A program made the translations under genes and the position numbers. Shown here piece after piece: positions 17,460-25,726 of a DNA stretch of 39,157 bases. The stretch's first letter is position 1, and each line of letters begins with the position of its first letter. Origin of the DNA: Alphaproteobacteria bacterium (GTDB taxonomy: Bacteria; Pseudomonadota; Alphaproteobacteria; Caulobacterales; Parvularculaceae). Location: NCBI GenBank assembly GCA_013151255.1, contig JAADIQ010000023.1:1-39157 (forward strand). The letters are read 5' to 3'. The notes under the pieces are model-generated. The model did no database searches. It saw only the letters and a list, made by a program, of their open reading frames with translations, and had not been told where the DNA came from.

Positions 17460-17799
17460 TGTTTATCGGTATCATTATTCAGCTAACGCCCACAAGTAGC
17501 GCTATAGTCCGCGCCCGCGAGCGGGCGCTGAATATATATATCTGGACCAGCAATACTAGCGCCTTCGCGATCGACCCTCTGGCCAGCTCCTCGCCGTCCA
17601 GCCCCTCCCTTTCATGGCGGATTCTGGTTAAAATTGAGGGAACCCGCGCAACCGGCGGCTGGACGGGCCGAAAACCCTGTCCGGCGCTTGACGCCCCGTT
17701 CTTAGCGGGCTAGAGACCCGTCTCCTATAAAAACCGGACGCATGAAGCCGGGGCCAAAAAGGACGTTGGGGCGCGAAATAGCGCCTGTTGAGGTCGATT
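17460..17799. other. Divergent deoC/rplU intergenic region
   Basis: This 340-base gap must hold the deoC and rplU promoters. It contains a perfect palindrome at 17511-17528 (GCGCCCGC, GA, GCGGGCGC), whose central spacer is too short for a normal RNA hairpin, so I do not call it a terminator. A stretch of alternating TA follows it. A long leader for rplU lies on the right and could carry autoregulatory structure; I could not fold it. Confidence 0.5.
17688..17716 (+). promoter_or_regulatory. Possible rplU promoter
   Basis: TTGACG at 17688-17693 is followed after exactly 17 bases by TAGAGA at 17711-17716. The -35 is good and the -10 matches only half of the consensus. It would give an 80-base leader before the rplU ATG. 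A short inverted repeat (CCCG/CGGG) lies in the spacer. Confidence 0.35.
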
Positions 17800-18489
17800 A
17801 TGTACGCAGTCGTGAAGACTGGCGGTAAGCAATACCGCGTTTCCAAAGATGATATTATGCGCGTGGAACGCCTCGCCGGAGAGGCGGGCGACACGATTAC
17901 GCTGGCTGATGTTTTGATGATCGGCGACGGCGGCGACGTTACGCTCGGCGCCCCAAACATTTCCGGCGCCTCGGTCGCGGCCGAAATCCTTGAGCAGACC
18001 CGCGACCGCAAGGTCATCATCTTCAAAAAGCGCCGCCGCCAGAATTACCGGCGCAAGAAGGGCCACCGTCAGCATCTGACCGTGCTCCGGGTCACCGAAA
18101 TTCTGACCGACGGCGCCAAGCCAAAACCGGCGGCGAAAAAAGCCGCAAAAGCAGCAGCGCCCAAAGCCGACGCCAAGACGGCAGAACCTAAAACAGCCGC
18201 GCCTAAGGCGACGCCCGAAAAAGCGGCGGCAGAAAAACCCGCTCCCAAAAAAGCAACGCCTAAGGCGGCGCCTAAGAAAGCCGCGGACGATCTGACACAG
18301 CTTTCCGGCGTTGGCCCTGTGCTTGCACAAAAACTGATTGATGGCGGCGTTACGTCTTTTGCGCAGATCGCGGCGTGGAAGAAAAAAGACGTTGAGGAAT
18401 TCGACGAGAAATTGTCATTCAAGGGCCGGATCGAACGCGAAGGCTGGGTGGCTCAGGCCAAGAAACTCGCCAAGGGCGAGAAGGAGTAA
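17800..18489 (+). CDS. rplU: 50S ribosomal protein L21 with C-terminal helix-hairpin-helix-like extension
   Basis: Residues 1 to about 103 are a standard L21 ([38 protein letters not shown]), which binds 23S rRNA and L20. A low-complexity Ala/Lys/Pro linker (about 104-162) leads to a compact domain (about 163-229) starting [19 protein letters not shown]. Its GVGP-type turn is typical of helix-hairpin-helix nucleic-acid-binding motifs. At 229 residues it is twice the usual L21. The start is the ATG at 17800 after a GAGGT site, not the upstream frame at 17788. rpmA follows after three bases. Confidence 0.93.
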   Translation: MYAVVKTGGKQYRVSKDDIMRVERLAGEAGDTITLADVLMIGDGGDVTLGAPNISGASVAAEILEQTRDRKVIIFKKRRRQNYRRKKGHRQHLTVLRVTEILTDGAKPKPAAKKAAKAAAPKADAKTAEPKTAAPKATPEKAAAEKPAPKKATPKAAPKKAADDLTQLSGVGPVLAQKLIDGGVTSFAQIAAWKKKDVEEFDEKLSFKGRIEREGWVAQAKKLAKGEKE

Positions 18490-18492
18490 GAG

Positions 18493-18753
18493 ATGGCTCA
18501 CAAAAAAGCAGGCGGCTCTTCTCGTAACGGCCGCGATTCCGCGGGCCGGCGGCTCGGCGTTAAAAAATATGGCGGCGAGCTGGTTATTCCCGGCAATATC
18601 ATCGTGCGTCAGCGCGGCACAAAATTTCACCCGGGCGCCAATGTCGGCATCGGCAAGGACCACACGCTGTTTGCAACCATCATCGGGCGGGTTAAGTTCG
18701 CGACCAAGCGCAATGGCCGCAACTTTGTCTCCATTCTTCCGGAAACTGAATAG
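18493..18753 (+). CDS. rpmA: 50S ribosomal protein L27
   Basis: L27 reaches the peptidyl-transferase centre with its N-terminus. The 86-residue protein opens [16 protein letters not shown] and continues [10 protein letters not shown] and [11 protein letters not shown], all canonical. It has no cleavable N-terminal leader of the Firmicutes type. It sits three bases after rplU in the universal rplU-rpmA operon and is followed by a strong terminator. Confidence 0.98.
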   Translation: MAHKKAGGSSRNGRDSAGRRLGVKKYGGELVIPGNIIVRQRGTKFHPGANVGIGKDHTLFATIIGRVKFATKRNGRNFVSILPETE

Positions 18754-18786
18754 GCGCAAAGCGCTGACTTTCTGATACGGTCATGA

Positions 18787-18813
18787 GGGAAGGCGCAACG
18801 CCTTCCCTTTTTT
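18787..18813 (+). terminator. Rho-independent terminator of rplU-rpmA
   Basis: A perfect 9-bp stem (GGGAAGGCG with CGCCTTCCC, loop CAA) at 18787-18807 is followed directly by six T at 18808-18813. It lies 33 bases past the rpmA stop and is the clearest intrinsic terminator in the window. Confidence 0.93.
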
Positions 18814-18865
18814 GTTGCGTGGGCTCTTTGAGAAATGCGCAAAACCGAAATACAATAAACTCGAT

Positions 18866-19420
18866 ATGACCATCATTAGAACCAAACGCTTTATCTTGCG
18901 GCCGATAGAAAAGGCTGACGCCCCGCGCTTTGCTGTCCTGTGCAACGACCTGGAAATCGCCCGCCACACGGCGCGCATTCCTCACCCCTATACACGCCAG
19001 GACGCGGAGCTTTTCGTGGATCAGCTGATCGCGGCAAGGGCCAAAGGCGACGAGCACGCTTTTGCCGTCTGTCGCGACAATGAAATTATCGCCTGCGCCG
19101 GCGCGCTTCAGACCGGCGAGCAGGTCTGGGAGATCGGCTATTGGGTCGGCGCCGATTATCGCGGCGACGGCGTCGCCAGCGAGATCGCTGATGCGATGGT
19201 CCAGTTTGCGATTGGCGAGATGGGTGCGGCGAGCGTCACGGCGGGATATTTCATCGATAACCCAACCTCCGGACGAGTGCTCGAGAAAATCGGGTTTCGC
19301 GATACCGGCGAGGCTGTGATGATCACATCGCTCGGGCGCGCGCAGCCTGTCTCATCGCACAGGCTCGAACTGGATGTCCCGGGGTTTTCCGGCGCGCGCG
19401 ATGTTGTGATCGAGGCTTAG
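18866..19420 (+). CDS. GNAT-family N-acetyltransferase (RimJ/RimL-like)
   Basis: The 184-residue protein begins TIIRTKRFILRPIEKADAPRF, the typical opening of Acetyltransf_3 enzymes that acetylate protein N-termini or small amines. The acetyl-CoA loop is degenerate: IGYWVGADYRGDGVASEIADAM stands where Q/RxxGxG/A is expected. It is followed by NPTSGRVLEKIGFRDTG. The start is the ATG at 18866; the longer frame begins inside the upstream terminator. A GNAT gene directly after rplU-rpmA is common in alphaproteobacteria, where obgE usually follows. Here obgE is absent. Substrate unknown. Confidence 0.85.
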   Translation: MTIIRTKRFILRPIEKADAPRFAVLCNDLEIARHTARIPHPYTRQDAELFVDQLIAARAKGDEHAFAVCRDNEIIACAGALQTGEQVWEIGYWVGADYRGDGVASEIADAMVQFAIGEMGAASVTAGYFIDNPTSGRVLEKIGFRDTGEAVMITSLGRAQPVSSHRLELDVPGFSGARDVVIEA

Positions 19421-19517
19421 GACACAAACAGCGCCAGATGCGCCCGCGCATTGCGCGCGGCGCCGCCGCGCCGTAGCTTGAACGCCGCCCCTCTTTGATG
19501 GAACAAAGGCAGCGCTC

Positions 19518-20597
19518 ATGACCACAATTTCCGAATTTCAGGTCCGCAAGGACACTCTCAGTGAGACCCGGTTCACAGAACGAACCGCGCCGCCACTTCA
19601 GGATGGCGACGTTCTCGCGAAAGTCGATCACTTCGCCTTCACTGCCAATAATGTGACCTATGGCGTGGTTGGCGAGCGCATTGGCTATTGGAAATTTTTT
19701 CCCGCAGACGACGGCTGGGGCGTCATCCCGGTCTGGGGGTTTGCCGATATCGTTGCTTCCAACCATCCGGACATCAAAATCGGCGAGCGGCTTTATGGCT
19801 ACTGGCCGATGGCGAGCCACCTCGTCATGACGCCAGGCAATGTCAAAGACCAAAGACTGAGCGACGCCGCGCCGCACCGCGCCGAACTGCCCCCGGTCTA
19901 TAACAATTACCAGCGCGTAAATAATGAACCCGGCTATGATGCGGCGATGGATGATGACCGGATGGTGTTGTTTCCGCTCTATGCAACGTCGTTTTGCCTC
20001 TATGATTTCCTAAAAGACAATGACTGGTTTGGCGCCGCCCAAATCATCATCCCGAGCGCGTCCAGCAAAACCGCAATCGGGACGGCCTATGCGATCAAAG
20101 GCGATGAGGCGTCGCCACTGCTGGTTGGCCTCACCTCCCCGCGCAACAAGACCGCTGTGGAGGCGCTCGGGCTCTATGACACGGTCCTGACCTATGATGA
20201 TATTGCAGATGTCGATGCGAACACGCCCGCCGTTATCGTCGATATGTCCGGCAATGGCGATGTCTTGAGCCGGCTTCATAAGCATCTCGGCGAGAATATG
20301 AGATATACGTCCAATGTCGGCGTCACGCATTTTGACGCCAACAAGATGGGTCCTGACTTCATCAGTGAGCGGAGCGCAATGTTTTTTGCGCCCAGCCATA
20401 TCCAGAAGCGCGCACAAGACTGGGGCCCCGGTGAATTTGAAAAACGCGCAGGCGCGTTCTGGCGCGAGGCGGCGCTGAAAAGCCGGGACTGGCTGAAGAT
20501 ACAAAAAGAAACCGGCGACGACGCCGTCAAGCACGCCTATGACGAGGTGCTGAGCGGCAAAACGCCAGCGGAAAAGGCCTGGGTCGTCGGGTTTTAG
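19518..20597 (+). CDS. DUF2855 family protein (MDR/quinone-oxidoreductase-like)
   Basis: The 359-residue protein matches the uncharacterised DUF2855 family. Its N-terminal half looks like a medium-chain reductase (GDVLAKVDHFAFTANNVTYGVVGERIGYW, WGFADIVASNHPDIKIGERLYGYWP). The middle segment IIIPSASSKTAIGTAYAI sits where a Rossmann fold would be but lacks a clear GxGxxG. It ends PAEKAWVVGF. No enzymatic activity can be assigned. It stands alone between the GNAT gene and the convergent small membrane protein, whose stop codon it overlaps by four bases. Confidence 0.85.
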   Translation: MTTISEFQVRKDTLSETRFTERTAPPLQDGDVLAKVDHFAFTANNVTYGVVGERIGYWKFFPADDGWGVIPVWGFADIVASNHPDIKIGERLYGYWPMASHLVMTPGNVKDQRLSDAAPHRAELPPVYNNYQRVNNEPGYDAAMDDDRMVLFPLYATSFCLYDFLKDNDWFGAAQIIIPSASSKTAIGTAYAIKGDEASPLLVGLTSPRNKTAVEALGLYDTVLTYDDIADVDANTPAVIVDMSGNGDVLSRLHKHLGENMRYTSNVGVTHFDANKMGPDFISERSAMFFAPSHIQKRAQDWGPGEFEKRAGAFWREAALKSRDWLKIQKETGDDAVKHAYDEVLSGKTPAEKAWVVGF

Positions 20598-21073
20598 CCC
20601 GTCATACGAGGCCTATAGCCAACAAGCGCAAGGACAGTTGCGCCATAGACGGCAGCGATAATCACGAAGAAAAGCCCATACACAAAGCCAAACGCATACA
20701 GTTCTGCCATATCTAGCAATAGTCTTTGCATTGGATAGTGGCTCGAATCGTCGGCGGCTGACTGTACACCAAAAATGAGGTCCGCCGACAAAAACAATAA
20801 GGCGATGGCCTCAACTACAACCGCTGTACTGACGACGCGCAAAAACAAGACGCGTATTGTTGCTGGGCCTGGAAGCAAAAACAGGATGACAATCAACATA
20901 CCCGCTGAACAAGCAATCGCCAATATGGCAGCCATTACAAGCAAGCCTTCTGCGACAATATCCGTTTCAGCTGAGTAATAAATTAGCGGTGCGAGAACGA
21001 CAATATTGAACGGGCCGCTAAGCAGCCAAACCAGAAACATCCACTTAGCGGTTGGTTCTCGCCGTTCACGCAT
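20594..21073 (-). CDS. Small four-helix membrane protein, unknown function
   Basis: The 159-residue protein has a charged N-terminus (MRERREPTAKW) and four hydrophobic segments, roughly residues 12-32, 41-68, 76-101 and 125-153. A polar, probably periplasmic loop (SAADDSSHYPMQ) lies between the third and fourth. I recognise no family. It starts eight bases after the stop of the DsrE-like gene and is surely co-transcribed with it, which hints at a shared envelope role. Base composition is somewhat lower in GC than neighbours. Confidence 0.7.
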   Translation of the reverse strand: MRERREPTAKWMFLVWLLSGPFNIVVLAPLIYYSAETDIVAEGLLVMAAILAIACSAGMLIVILFLLPGPATIRVLFLRVVSTAVVVEAIALLFLSADLIFGVQSAADDSSHYPMQRLLLDMAELYAFGFVYGLFFVIIAAVYGATVLALVGYRPRMTG

Positions 21074-21081
21074 GGCGTTTC

Positions 21082-21624
21082 CTAAAACGGATTAAGCGTA
21101 TAGCCCTTGTCTTGCAAAACCGCATGCGCGGTCATTGCTGAAAGCGCCATTTTCACGCCGGGCAGAAGATCGTCATTGCCAATACCGTTATAGGCCGCGC
21201 TTTGTCCGCACACGATAATCTCAACATTGGCATCAACCAACGCGGCGATCAGCGCCGCATTGGCGTTCTCGCCGCCGACAGCATCGCTGTAATAGCCGGC
21301 GTTGGTAACGTCTTTCGTAGCGCCGCCATGAACGACGACCGCGAGATTTAAATTTTCTACCGGCACGCCAGCGCGCGCATGCATATTCATAAACCGCGCG
21401 GCGGCGACCAGCGTCCGGTTTAACTCACCCTCTTTGGCCTTGGCGCTAACATCAAAGCTGATCTGAAACCGGGCGTCATCGGGGATGGCAAAATCAGCCT
21501 CAACCGCAACAGCCGGTCCGAAATTTTCAAACACCGGTCCCGGTTCAAAAGCCGGTTGCTCCGCCAGAACTTGCGGCGCGGTGAGGGACAAGGCGGCGAT
21601 AACAGCGATCAATCTCGATTTCAT
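21082..21624 (-). CDS. Exported DsrE-like protein
   Basis: The 180-residue protein has a signal peptide (MKSRLIAVIAALSLTAPQVLA) followed by a DsrE/DsrF-like domain. Conserved blocks are LNLAVVVHGGATKDV, VEIIVCGQSAAYNGI and DDLLPGVKMALSAMTAHAVLQDKGY. The single cysteine in VCGQS is at the position of the active cysteine of sulfur-relay DsrE proteins, but exported versions are of unknown function. I start at the second ATG (21624), which has AAGGAA at proper spacing; the first ATG at 21639 overlaps that site. A small membrane protein follows in the operon. Confidence 0.85.
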   Translation of the reverse strand: MKSRLIAVIAALSLTAPQVLAEQPAFEPGPVFENFGPAVAVEADFAIPDDARFQISFDVSAKAKEGELNRTLVAAARFMNMHARAGVPVENLNLAVVVHGGATKDVTNAGYYSDAVGGENANAALIAALVDANVEIIVCGQSAAYNGIGNDDLLPGVKMALSAMTAHAVLQDKGYTLNPF

Positions 21625-21722
21625 CGGAATTTCCTTCATAACTTTTGCGTGCGGGCTGCAAAGCTTCCTTCGCCTTGCCGCCGGATACGCCTATATATAA
21701 TGGCCTCAAGGAGCATACACCG

Positions 21723-22484
21723 ATGTCATACCAATTTATCAAGGCCGCATCCGCCAATGGCGTTGCCACAATCACGCTTGACCGCCCGGACGCGCTCAAC
21801 GCTTTTACGCCGGCGCTACTGAAAGAGTTGATCGCGGCGGTGGATGCAGCGAGCGAAGACAAGACCTGCAACTGCATCGTGCTTGAGGGCGCAGGGCGCG
21901 CCTTTTCCGCCGGGGTTGATTTAAAGCTCTTGCAATCAGCGACATTCGAGGCCGGCAAGGTCGATAATATTTTCGGCGACACCGCGTTTGCCGCAGCGGA
22001 CGCTTTGCGCCTGTCGCCGCTCCCGGTGATCGCCAAGGTGCACGGCTTTTGCTTCACCGGCGCGCTTGAACTTGCGCTGCATTGCGATTTTATCCTGACG
22101 ACGGCGGATACGAAGTTCGGCGATACCCATGCGGAATGGGGCCTGCGTCCAAGCTGGGGCATGAGCCAGAACCTCGCCCGCGCTGTTGGCGTGCGCCGGG
22201 CGCGAGAGCTTTCCTTCACCGCCGCAACCTTCACCGGCGAAGATGCATCGCGCTGGGGGCTGGCGAACGCTGCTTTCGCCGACAAGGAAACGCTCGACCG
22301 CGAGACGCAAGCCCGCGCCGAGGCCATCGCCTCCAAAAGCCGCGGCGCCGTCTGCGCGTATAAAGACCTATACCGTCTCCACGAAGAAAACCGGCCGCTT
22401 GAAGATGCGCTCGATGAAGAAGTGGCGCGCGAATACCCCGAAATCACCGACACGCATGATCGCTTGAAAGGATTTGGAAGGTGA
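21723..22484 (+). CDS. Enoyl-CoA hydratase/isomerase family protein
   Basis: This 253-residue crotonase has the oxyanion-hole segments GAGRAFSAGVDLKLLQ and KVHGFCFTGALELALHCD. The glutamate in LELALHCD corresponds to the first catalytic Glu of hydratases. The second catalytic position falls in FGDTHAEWGLRPSWGMSQ, where the usual PE is replaced by TH, as in a common crotonase subgroup whose reactions vary. Start ATG 21723 has AAGGAG upstream. The next gene starts inside its stop codon (GTGA), so the two are coupled. Confidence 0.9.
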   Translation: MSYQFIKAASANGVATITLDRPDALNAFTPALLKELIAAVDAASEDKTCNCIVLEGAGRAFSAGVDLKLLQSATFEAGKVDNIFGDTAFAAADALRLSPLPVIAKVHGFCFTGALELALHCDFILTTADTKFGDTHAEWGLRPSWGMSQNLARAVGVRRARELSFTAATFTGEDASRWGLANAAFADKETLDRETQARAEAIASKSRGAVCAYKDLYRLHEENRPLEDALDEEVAREYPEITDTHDRLKGFGR

Positions 22485-23158
22485 GCGCTACAGAAACAAA
22501 AATCCGCCCGCGCATTCTGGTGGACATCGTCTCCGACCCGGTTTGCCCCTGGTGTTATGTCGGCCTGAAGGCGTTTCAGCGCGCGCGCGACATGATTAGT
22601 GATGACTTTCAGGTGCTGCCGCGCATTCGCGCCTATCAGCTCAACCCGGATACGCCCATGGAGGGGGTTGATCGCGAGGCCTATTACGCGAAAAAATTTC
22701 CCGACACCGCGCAGCGCGAACAAATGGTGCTGACCCTGAAAGCCGCTGCCGCCGGGGCCGGTTTTAAATTTGACCCACAGATACCCAAGCACCTGCCCAA
22801 TACGAGAAAAGCCCACCAACTTATCCGCCTGGCGCATTTCGACGGCGCGCAGGAGCGTCTTGCGGAAAAGCTCTATAGCGCATTTTGGGATGACGGCGCC
22901 GATATTGGCGATGAGGAAACGCTGGTGGCGATTGCCGAGGCCGCGGGGCTCGACCCCGATAACGCCAAAGCCGACTTCGCTAACCCTAAAAGCGCCAATG
23001 AAGTCATCGCCGAGGCGGCGGCCTTTCGTCAGGCCGGCGTTACCGGCGTGCCGACTTATATAGTCAATGAGCGCACCGGCTTTTCCGGCGCGATGCCTCC
23101 GGTCCGTCTCGCCGAAGCCTTGAAACAAGCCGCCGCCAAGACGCCGGGCGCCGGGTAA
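22481..23158 (+). CDS. DsbA-family (FrnE-like) oxidoreductase
   Basis: The 225-residue protein has a thioredoxin-fold active site SDPVCPWCYVGLKAF (CPWC), the helical insert of FrnE/DsbA proteins, and the cis-proline loop GVTGVPTYIVNER. There is no signal peptide, so it acts in the cytoplasm. FrnE relatives are thiol oxidoreductases or isomerases. It starts with GTG overlapping the crotonase stop by four bases, which suggests the pair works on a common CoA- or thiol-linked substrate, but that is inference. Confidence 0.9.
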   Translation: MSATETKIRPRILVDIVSDPVCPWCYVGLKAFQRARDMISDDFQVLPRIRAYQLNPDTPMEGVDREAYYAKKFPDTAQREQMVLTLKAAAAGAGFKFDPQIPKHLPNTRKAHQLIRLAHFDGAQERLAEKLYSAFWDDGADIGDEETLVAIAEAAGLDPDNAKADFANPKSANEVIAEAAAFRQAGVTGVPTYIVNERTGFSGAMPPVRLAEALKQAAAKTPGAG

Positions 23159-23200
23159 GCTGTTAGGACAATAAAAAACATCACGCGCTATAATCAGCCG

Positions 23201-24085
23201 ATGATGCGGATTTTGATTTTCCTTCTCTTCGCGATGACCGCCTGCGCGCCGTCTGATTCTTCGGCCAGCCCCGCCGTTAATGCCCAAGGCGTCAAACGCG
23301 CAATTGCCAATGCGCGCGACGGCGACATCATAACCATCGCTGCGGGGCGTTACGATATTGGCGAGATAAAAATCCGCCGTAATCTGACAATCATCGGTAC
23401 AGGCGAGGTTGTTTTATACGCGTCTGCCCCGGTTGAAAAAGGCCTGTTCAATTCAATGCCTGGCGTTTCCCTGCGGGTTGAAAACATCACCTTCAAGGGC
23501 GCACGCTCGCCCGATCACAATGGCGCTGGCATTCGCCATGACGGGGAGCATCTGACCGTCATCGGCAGCACATTTAAAGATAATGAAAACGGCATCCTCG
23601 CCACGGGCGCCGCAACCGGGCGCATCGCTATTTACGGATCGAGCTTCATCGACAACGGCTATGGCGACGGCTACTCGCACGGCATCTATGTCTCGAGCGC
23701 CGCCGCGCTTGAAGTGTTCGCAAGTAAATTTTCCGGTACAAAAATCGGCCATCACATAAAGTCTCTGGCAGAGCGAACCGATATCCGGCTTTCCATCCTT
23801 GATGATGCGGATGGACGCTCAAGCTACGCTATCGATGTCTCAAAAGGCGGCGACGTAACCATCCGCGACAACACCATCATTCAGGCGGCCAACGGCGATA
23901 ATGCTGCGATAATAAATTACGACCTTAGCCGCGGCGGCGAAGCGACCGGGTTGGCGATCATCAATAACCACATCATCAACCGTCACCAAAACGGCGTGTT
24001 GCTCCGAAATGCCGCGTCGATAACGCCCGAGCTTACAGGCAATACAATAATCAATGAGGGCCGCGGAAAACTCGCCGCGCCTTGA
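23201..24085 (+). CDS. Right-handed beta-helix lipoprotein
   Basis: The 294-residue protein has a lipoprotein-type signal ending in AMTAC, then VKRAIANARDGDIITIAAGRYDIGEI, the usual opening of pectate-lyase-like beta-helix proteins. Repeated parallel coils follow (LTVIGSTFKDNENGIL, IAIYGSSFIDNGYGDG, VTIRDNTIIQA, LAIINNHIINRHQNGVLLRN). No polysaccharide-lyase active-site set is obvious. It is probably a surface or periplasmic carbohydrate-binding or -cleaving protein. It is convergent with hemC, 13 bases away. Confidence 0.8.
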   Translation: MMRILIFLLFAMTACAPSDSSASPAVNAQGVKRAIANARDGDIITIAAGRYDIGEIKIRRNLTIIGTGEVVLYASAPVEKGLFNSMPGVSLRVENITFKGARSPDHNGAGIRHDGEHLTVIGSTFKDNENGILATGAATGRIAIYGSSFIDNGYGDGYSHGIYVSSAAALEVFASKFSGTKIGHHIKSLAERTDIRLSILDDADGRSSYAIDVSKGGDVTIRDNTIIQAANGDNAAIINYDLSRGGEATGLAIINNHIINRHQNGVLLRNAASITPELTGNTIINEGRGKLAAP

Positions 24086-24098
24086 GCGCATACGCCGA

Positions 24099-25064
24099 CT
24101 AAAGCCGCGACGCTTCAATAATTTCTCCGGCGCCTTTGGCCAGCAGTTCCAGCCCCGCGGCGCGGCCAAGCTCGCGCGGACGGCCCGCTTCGCCTTCGCC
24201 CTGATATTCCATCATCTTCTGGCCGTCTTCACTCATCACCGCCGCACGCAGCACCAGCCGATCGCCGTTAAGTGTCGCAAGCCCGGCAATCGGTGCGTTG
24301 CAATGACCGTTCAGCACCCAGAGCAATTCCCGTTCCGCCCAGGCGACGCAGCGCGCATTCGCATCGTCGATCAGCGCGAGTTCCTCACGCGTTTTCCAGT
24401 CGTCGCGGCGGCACTCAACCGCGACAATCCCCTGTCCGACCGCACACAGCATTTCATCGGCTGAAAACACATGGGTGATGCGGTCGGCAAAACCAACCCG
24501 CTCCAACCCGCATTTGGCCATCACCAGCGCATCGGCCGGGCCAACCTCGCCGCCATCGGGCAGCTTTTGCATCACGCGTTCATCAAGCTTTCGAATGCGC
24601 GTATCGGCGGCGCCGCGATAGTGGATAATTTCCGCCTGCGGATAAAGCCGGCGAAGATAAGCCGCCCGACGCACGGAGTTGGTGCCGATTTTCATGCCCG
24701 CCGCTTTTGTGCGAATAAAGTCATCCGGGCGGCGATCCTCACGCAGAACCAGAGCATCCTCAAACGGCTCGCGCTTAAGATAAGCGGCGATCACCAGCCC
24801 GGGCGCTTCTTCATCGCCGGGCATATCCTTCAAAGAATGCATCGCCGCATCGAGCGAACCGTCGCGCAGCGCGTCGCGAATCTCACCGACAAACGCCCCG
24901 CCTTTACCGCCATGCCGCGCAAGCTTCGACACCTGATCGCGATCACCGCGTGGCGCAAAGCGTACGATTTCAGCCCCCAGACCAGCGCGCGCCGCGCTCA
25001 ACTGCGCCGCAATGCCCCGCGTCTGCGCCAGCGCCATCGCACTTGATCTCGTTCCGATACGCAT
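24099..25064 (-). CDS. hemC: Hydroxymethylbilane synthase (porphobilinogen deaminase)
   Basis: HemC joins four porphobilinogens into hydroxymethylbilane for haem synthesis. The 321-residue protein has MRIGTRSSAMALAQT, GGKGAFVGEI, AMHSLKDMPGDE (catalytic Asp), GTNSVRRAAYLRRLYP and the dipyrromethane-anchoring cysteine in LNGHCNAPIAGLA. It is divergent: the usual RGNVxTR reads RGAADTR, keeping both arginines. I start at the ATG at 25064; the open frame reaches 25121 but those 19 residues are unconserved. A tRNA gene lies upstream on the same strand. Confidence 0.92.
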   Translation of the reverse strand: MRIGTRSSAMALAQTRGIAAQLSAARAGLGAEIVRFAPRGDRDQVSKLARHGGKGGAFVGEIRDALRDGSLDAAMHSLKDMPGDEEAPGLVIAAYLKREPFEDALVLREDRRPDDFIRTKAAGMKIGTNSVRRAAYLRRLYPQAEIIHYRGAADTRIRKLDERVMQKLPDGGEVGPADALVMAKCGLERVGFADRITHVFSADEMLCAVGQGIVAVECRRDDWKTREELALIDDANARCVAWAERELLWVLNGHCNAPIAGLATLNGDRLVLRAAVMSEDGQKMMEYQGEGEAGRPRELGRAAGLELLAKGAGEIIEASRL

Positions 25065-25279
25065 GCCGACCTCTCCAAACCGCGCCTCGCCGCAGCAAAG
25101 CCGTGATAGCCGATCCCGCAAAAAAGGAAAGCCGCCCTGTGATGACCACGCCGCAAGACAAACAATGGCGGCGGATTGGAGATTGCCTGAGCATTACCAA
25201 TTAAGCGCGACTGCACGCCGGCCGGCCAGGCCGCCCCGTCGGAGGCGCGCGCAGAGCGCACGCGCCGCGAGACAAAAAA
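25065..25279. other. hemC-tRNA intergenic region
   Basis: This 215-base gap holds the hemC promoter region. It contains a 15-base near repeat (25157-25171) of the sequence at the tRNA 3' boundary (25271-25285), differing at one base. A short reading frame of 20 codons begins at 25142 but has no support. Nothing else is recognisable. Confidence 0.4.
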
Positions 25280-25356
25280 TGGCGGTCCCGACAGGATTCG
25301 AACCTGTGACCTCACGCTTCGGAGGCGTGCGCTCTATCCAGCTGAGCTACGGGACC
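25280..25356 (-). tRNA. tRNA-Arg (anticodon CCG)
   Basis: Read on the minus strand it forms a full cloverleaf. The 7-bp acceptor is GGTCCCG with CGGGACC, the D arm is GCTC/GAGC, and the anticodon stem is CACGC/GCGTG around loop CTCCGAA. The T arm is ACAGG/CCTGT with TTCGAAT, the discriminator is G, and CCA is encoded. The anticodon CCG reads CGG arginine codons. A run of six T follows the CCA at once and may terminate the transcript. Confidence 0.97.
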
Positions 25357-25726
25357 CTGGGGCTTTCGACGATCATTTGGCGGCGGTTATCACCTTGCCA
25401 GCCAAAATCTTCAAGCAAATTCCCCAATATTCACAAAGGAATATCCTGAAATCTGCCTCCCGCGCCGTGCGGCGCTATCACGCTGGTTTCCTCCCGCCGC
25501 CAAGCAGCCGCATGGCCAAGTGCTTAATGCGCTCAGGCATGCTGCTTTCGTTACAACTTCGTCACCGCATATATAAATCTATCTTACGCCACAATTTCCG
25601 CCCACTATTTCGGTTACAGTCCCTGCCCTATTCGACTGCGAAAGTGGACAAAATTCGCCGCGATGTGATAAATATGCGCCGCCAAGGGATAAGTAAATTT
25701 AACTCGAACCACCCTCAGGGAAGCCC
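25357..25726. other. Intergenic region between tRNA-Arg and the GumN-like gene
   Basis: About 370 bases without a supported gene. A frame spanning most of it (25377-25751) has no recognisable product, is rich in Arg/Ser and runs into the next gene's start. The stretch becomes AT-rich toward the right and presumably carries the promoter of the GumN-like gene. Confidence 0.4.

Noticed and set aside
17511-17528. GC-rich palindrome between deoC and rplU as a terminator
   Set aside because: The two-base spacer is too small for a hairpin loop without opening pairs, there is no T-run, and both flanking genes point away from it.
25142-25204. Short frame and a D-arm-like sequence (minus strand) that looked like a decayed tRNA next to tRNA-Arg
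   Set aside because: I could not form acceptor, anticodon and T stems; only a few bases resemble a D arm.
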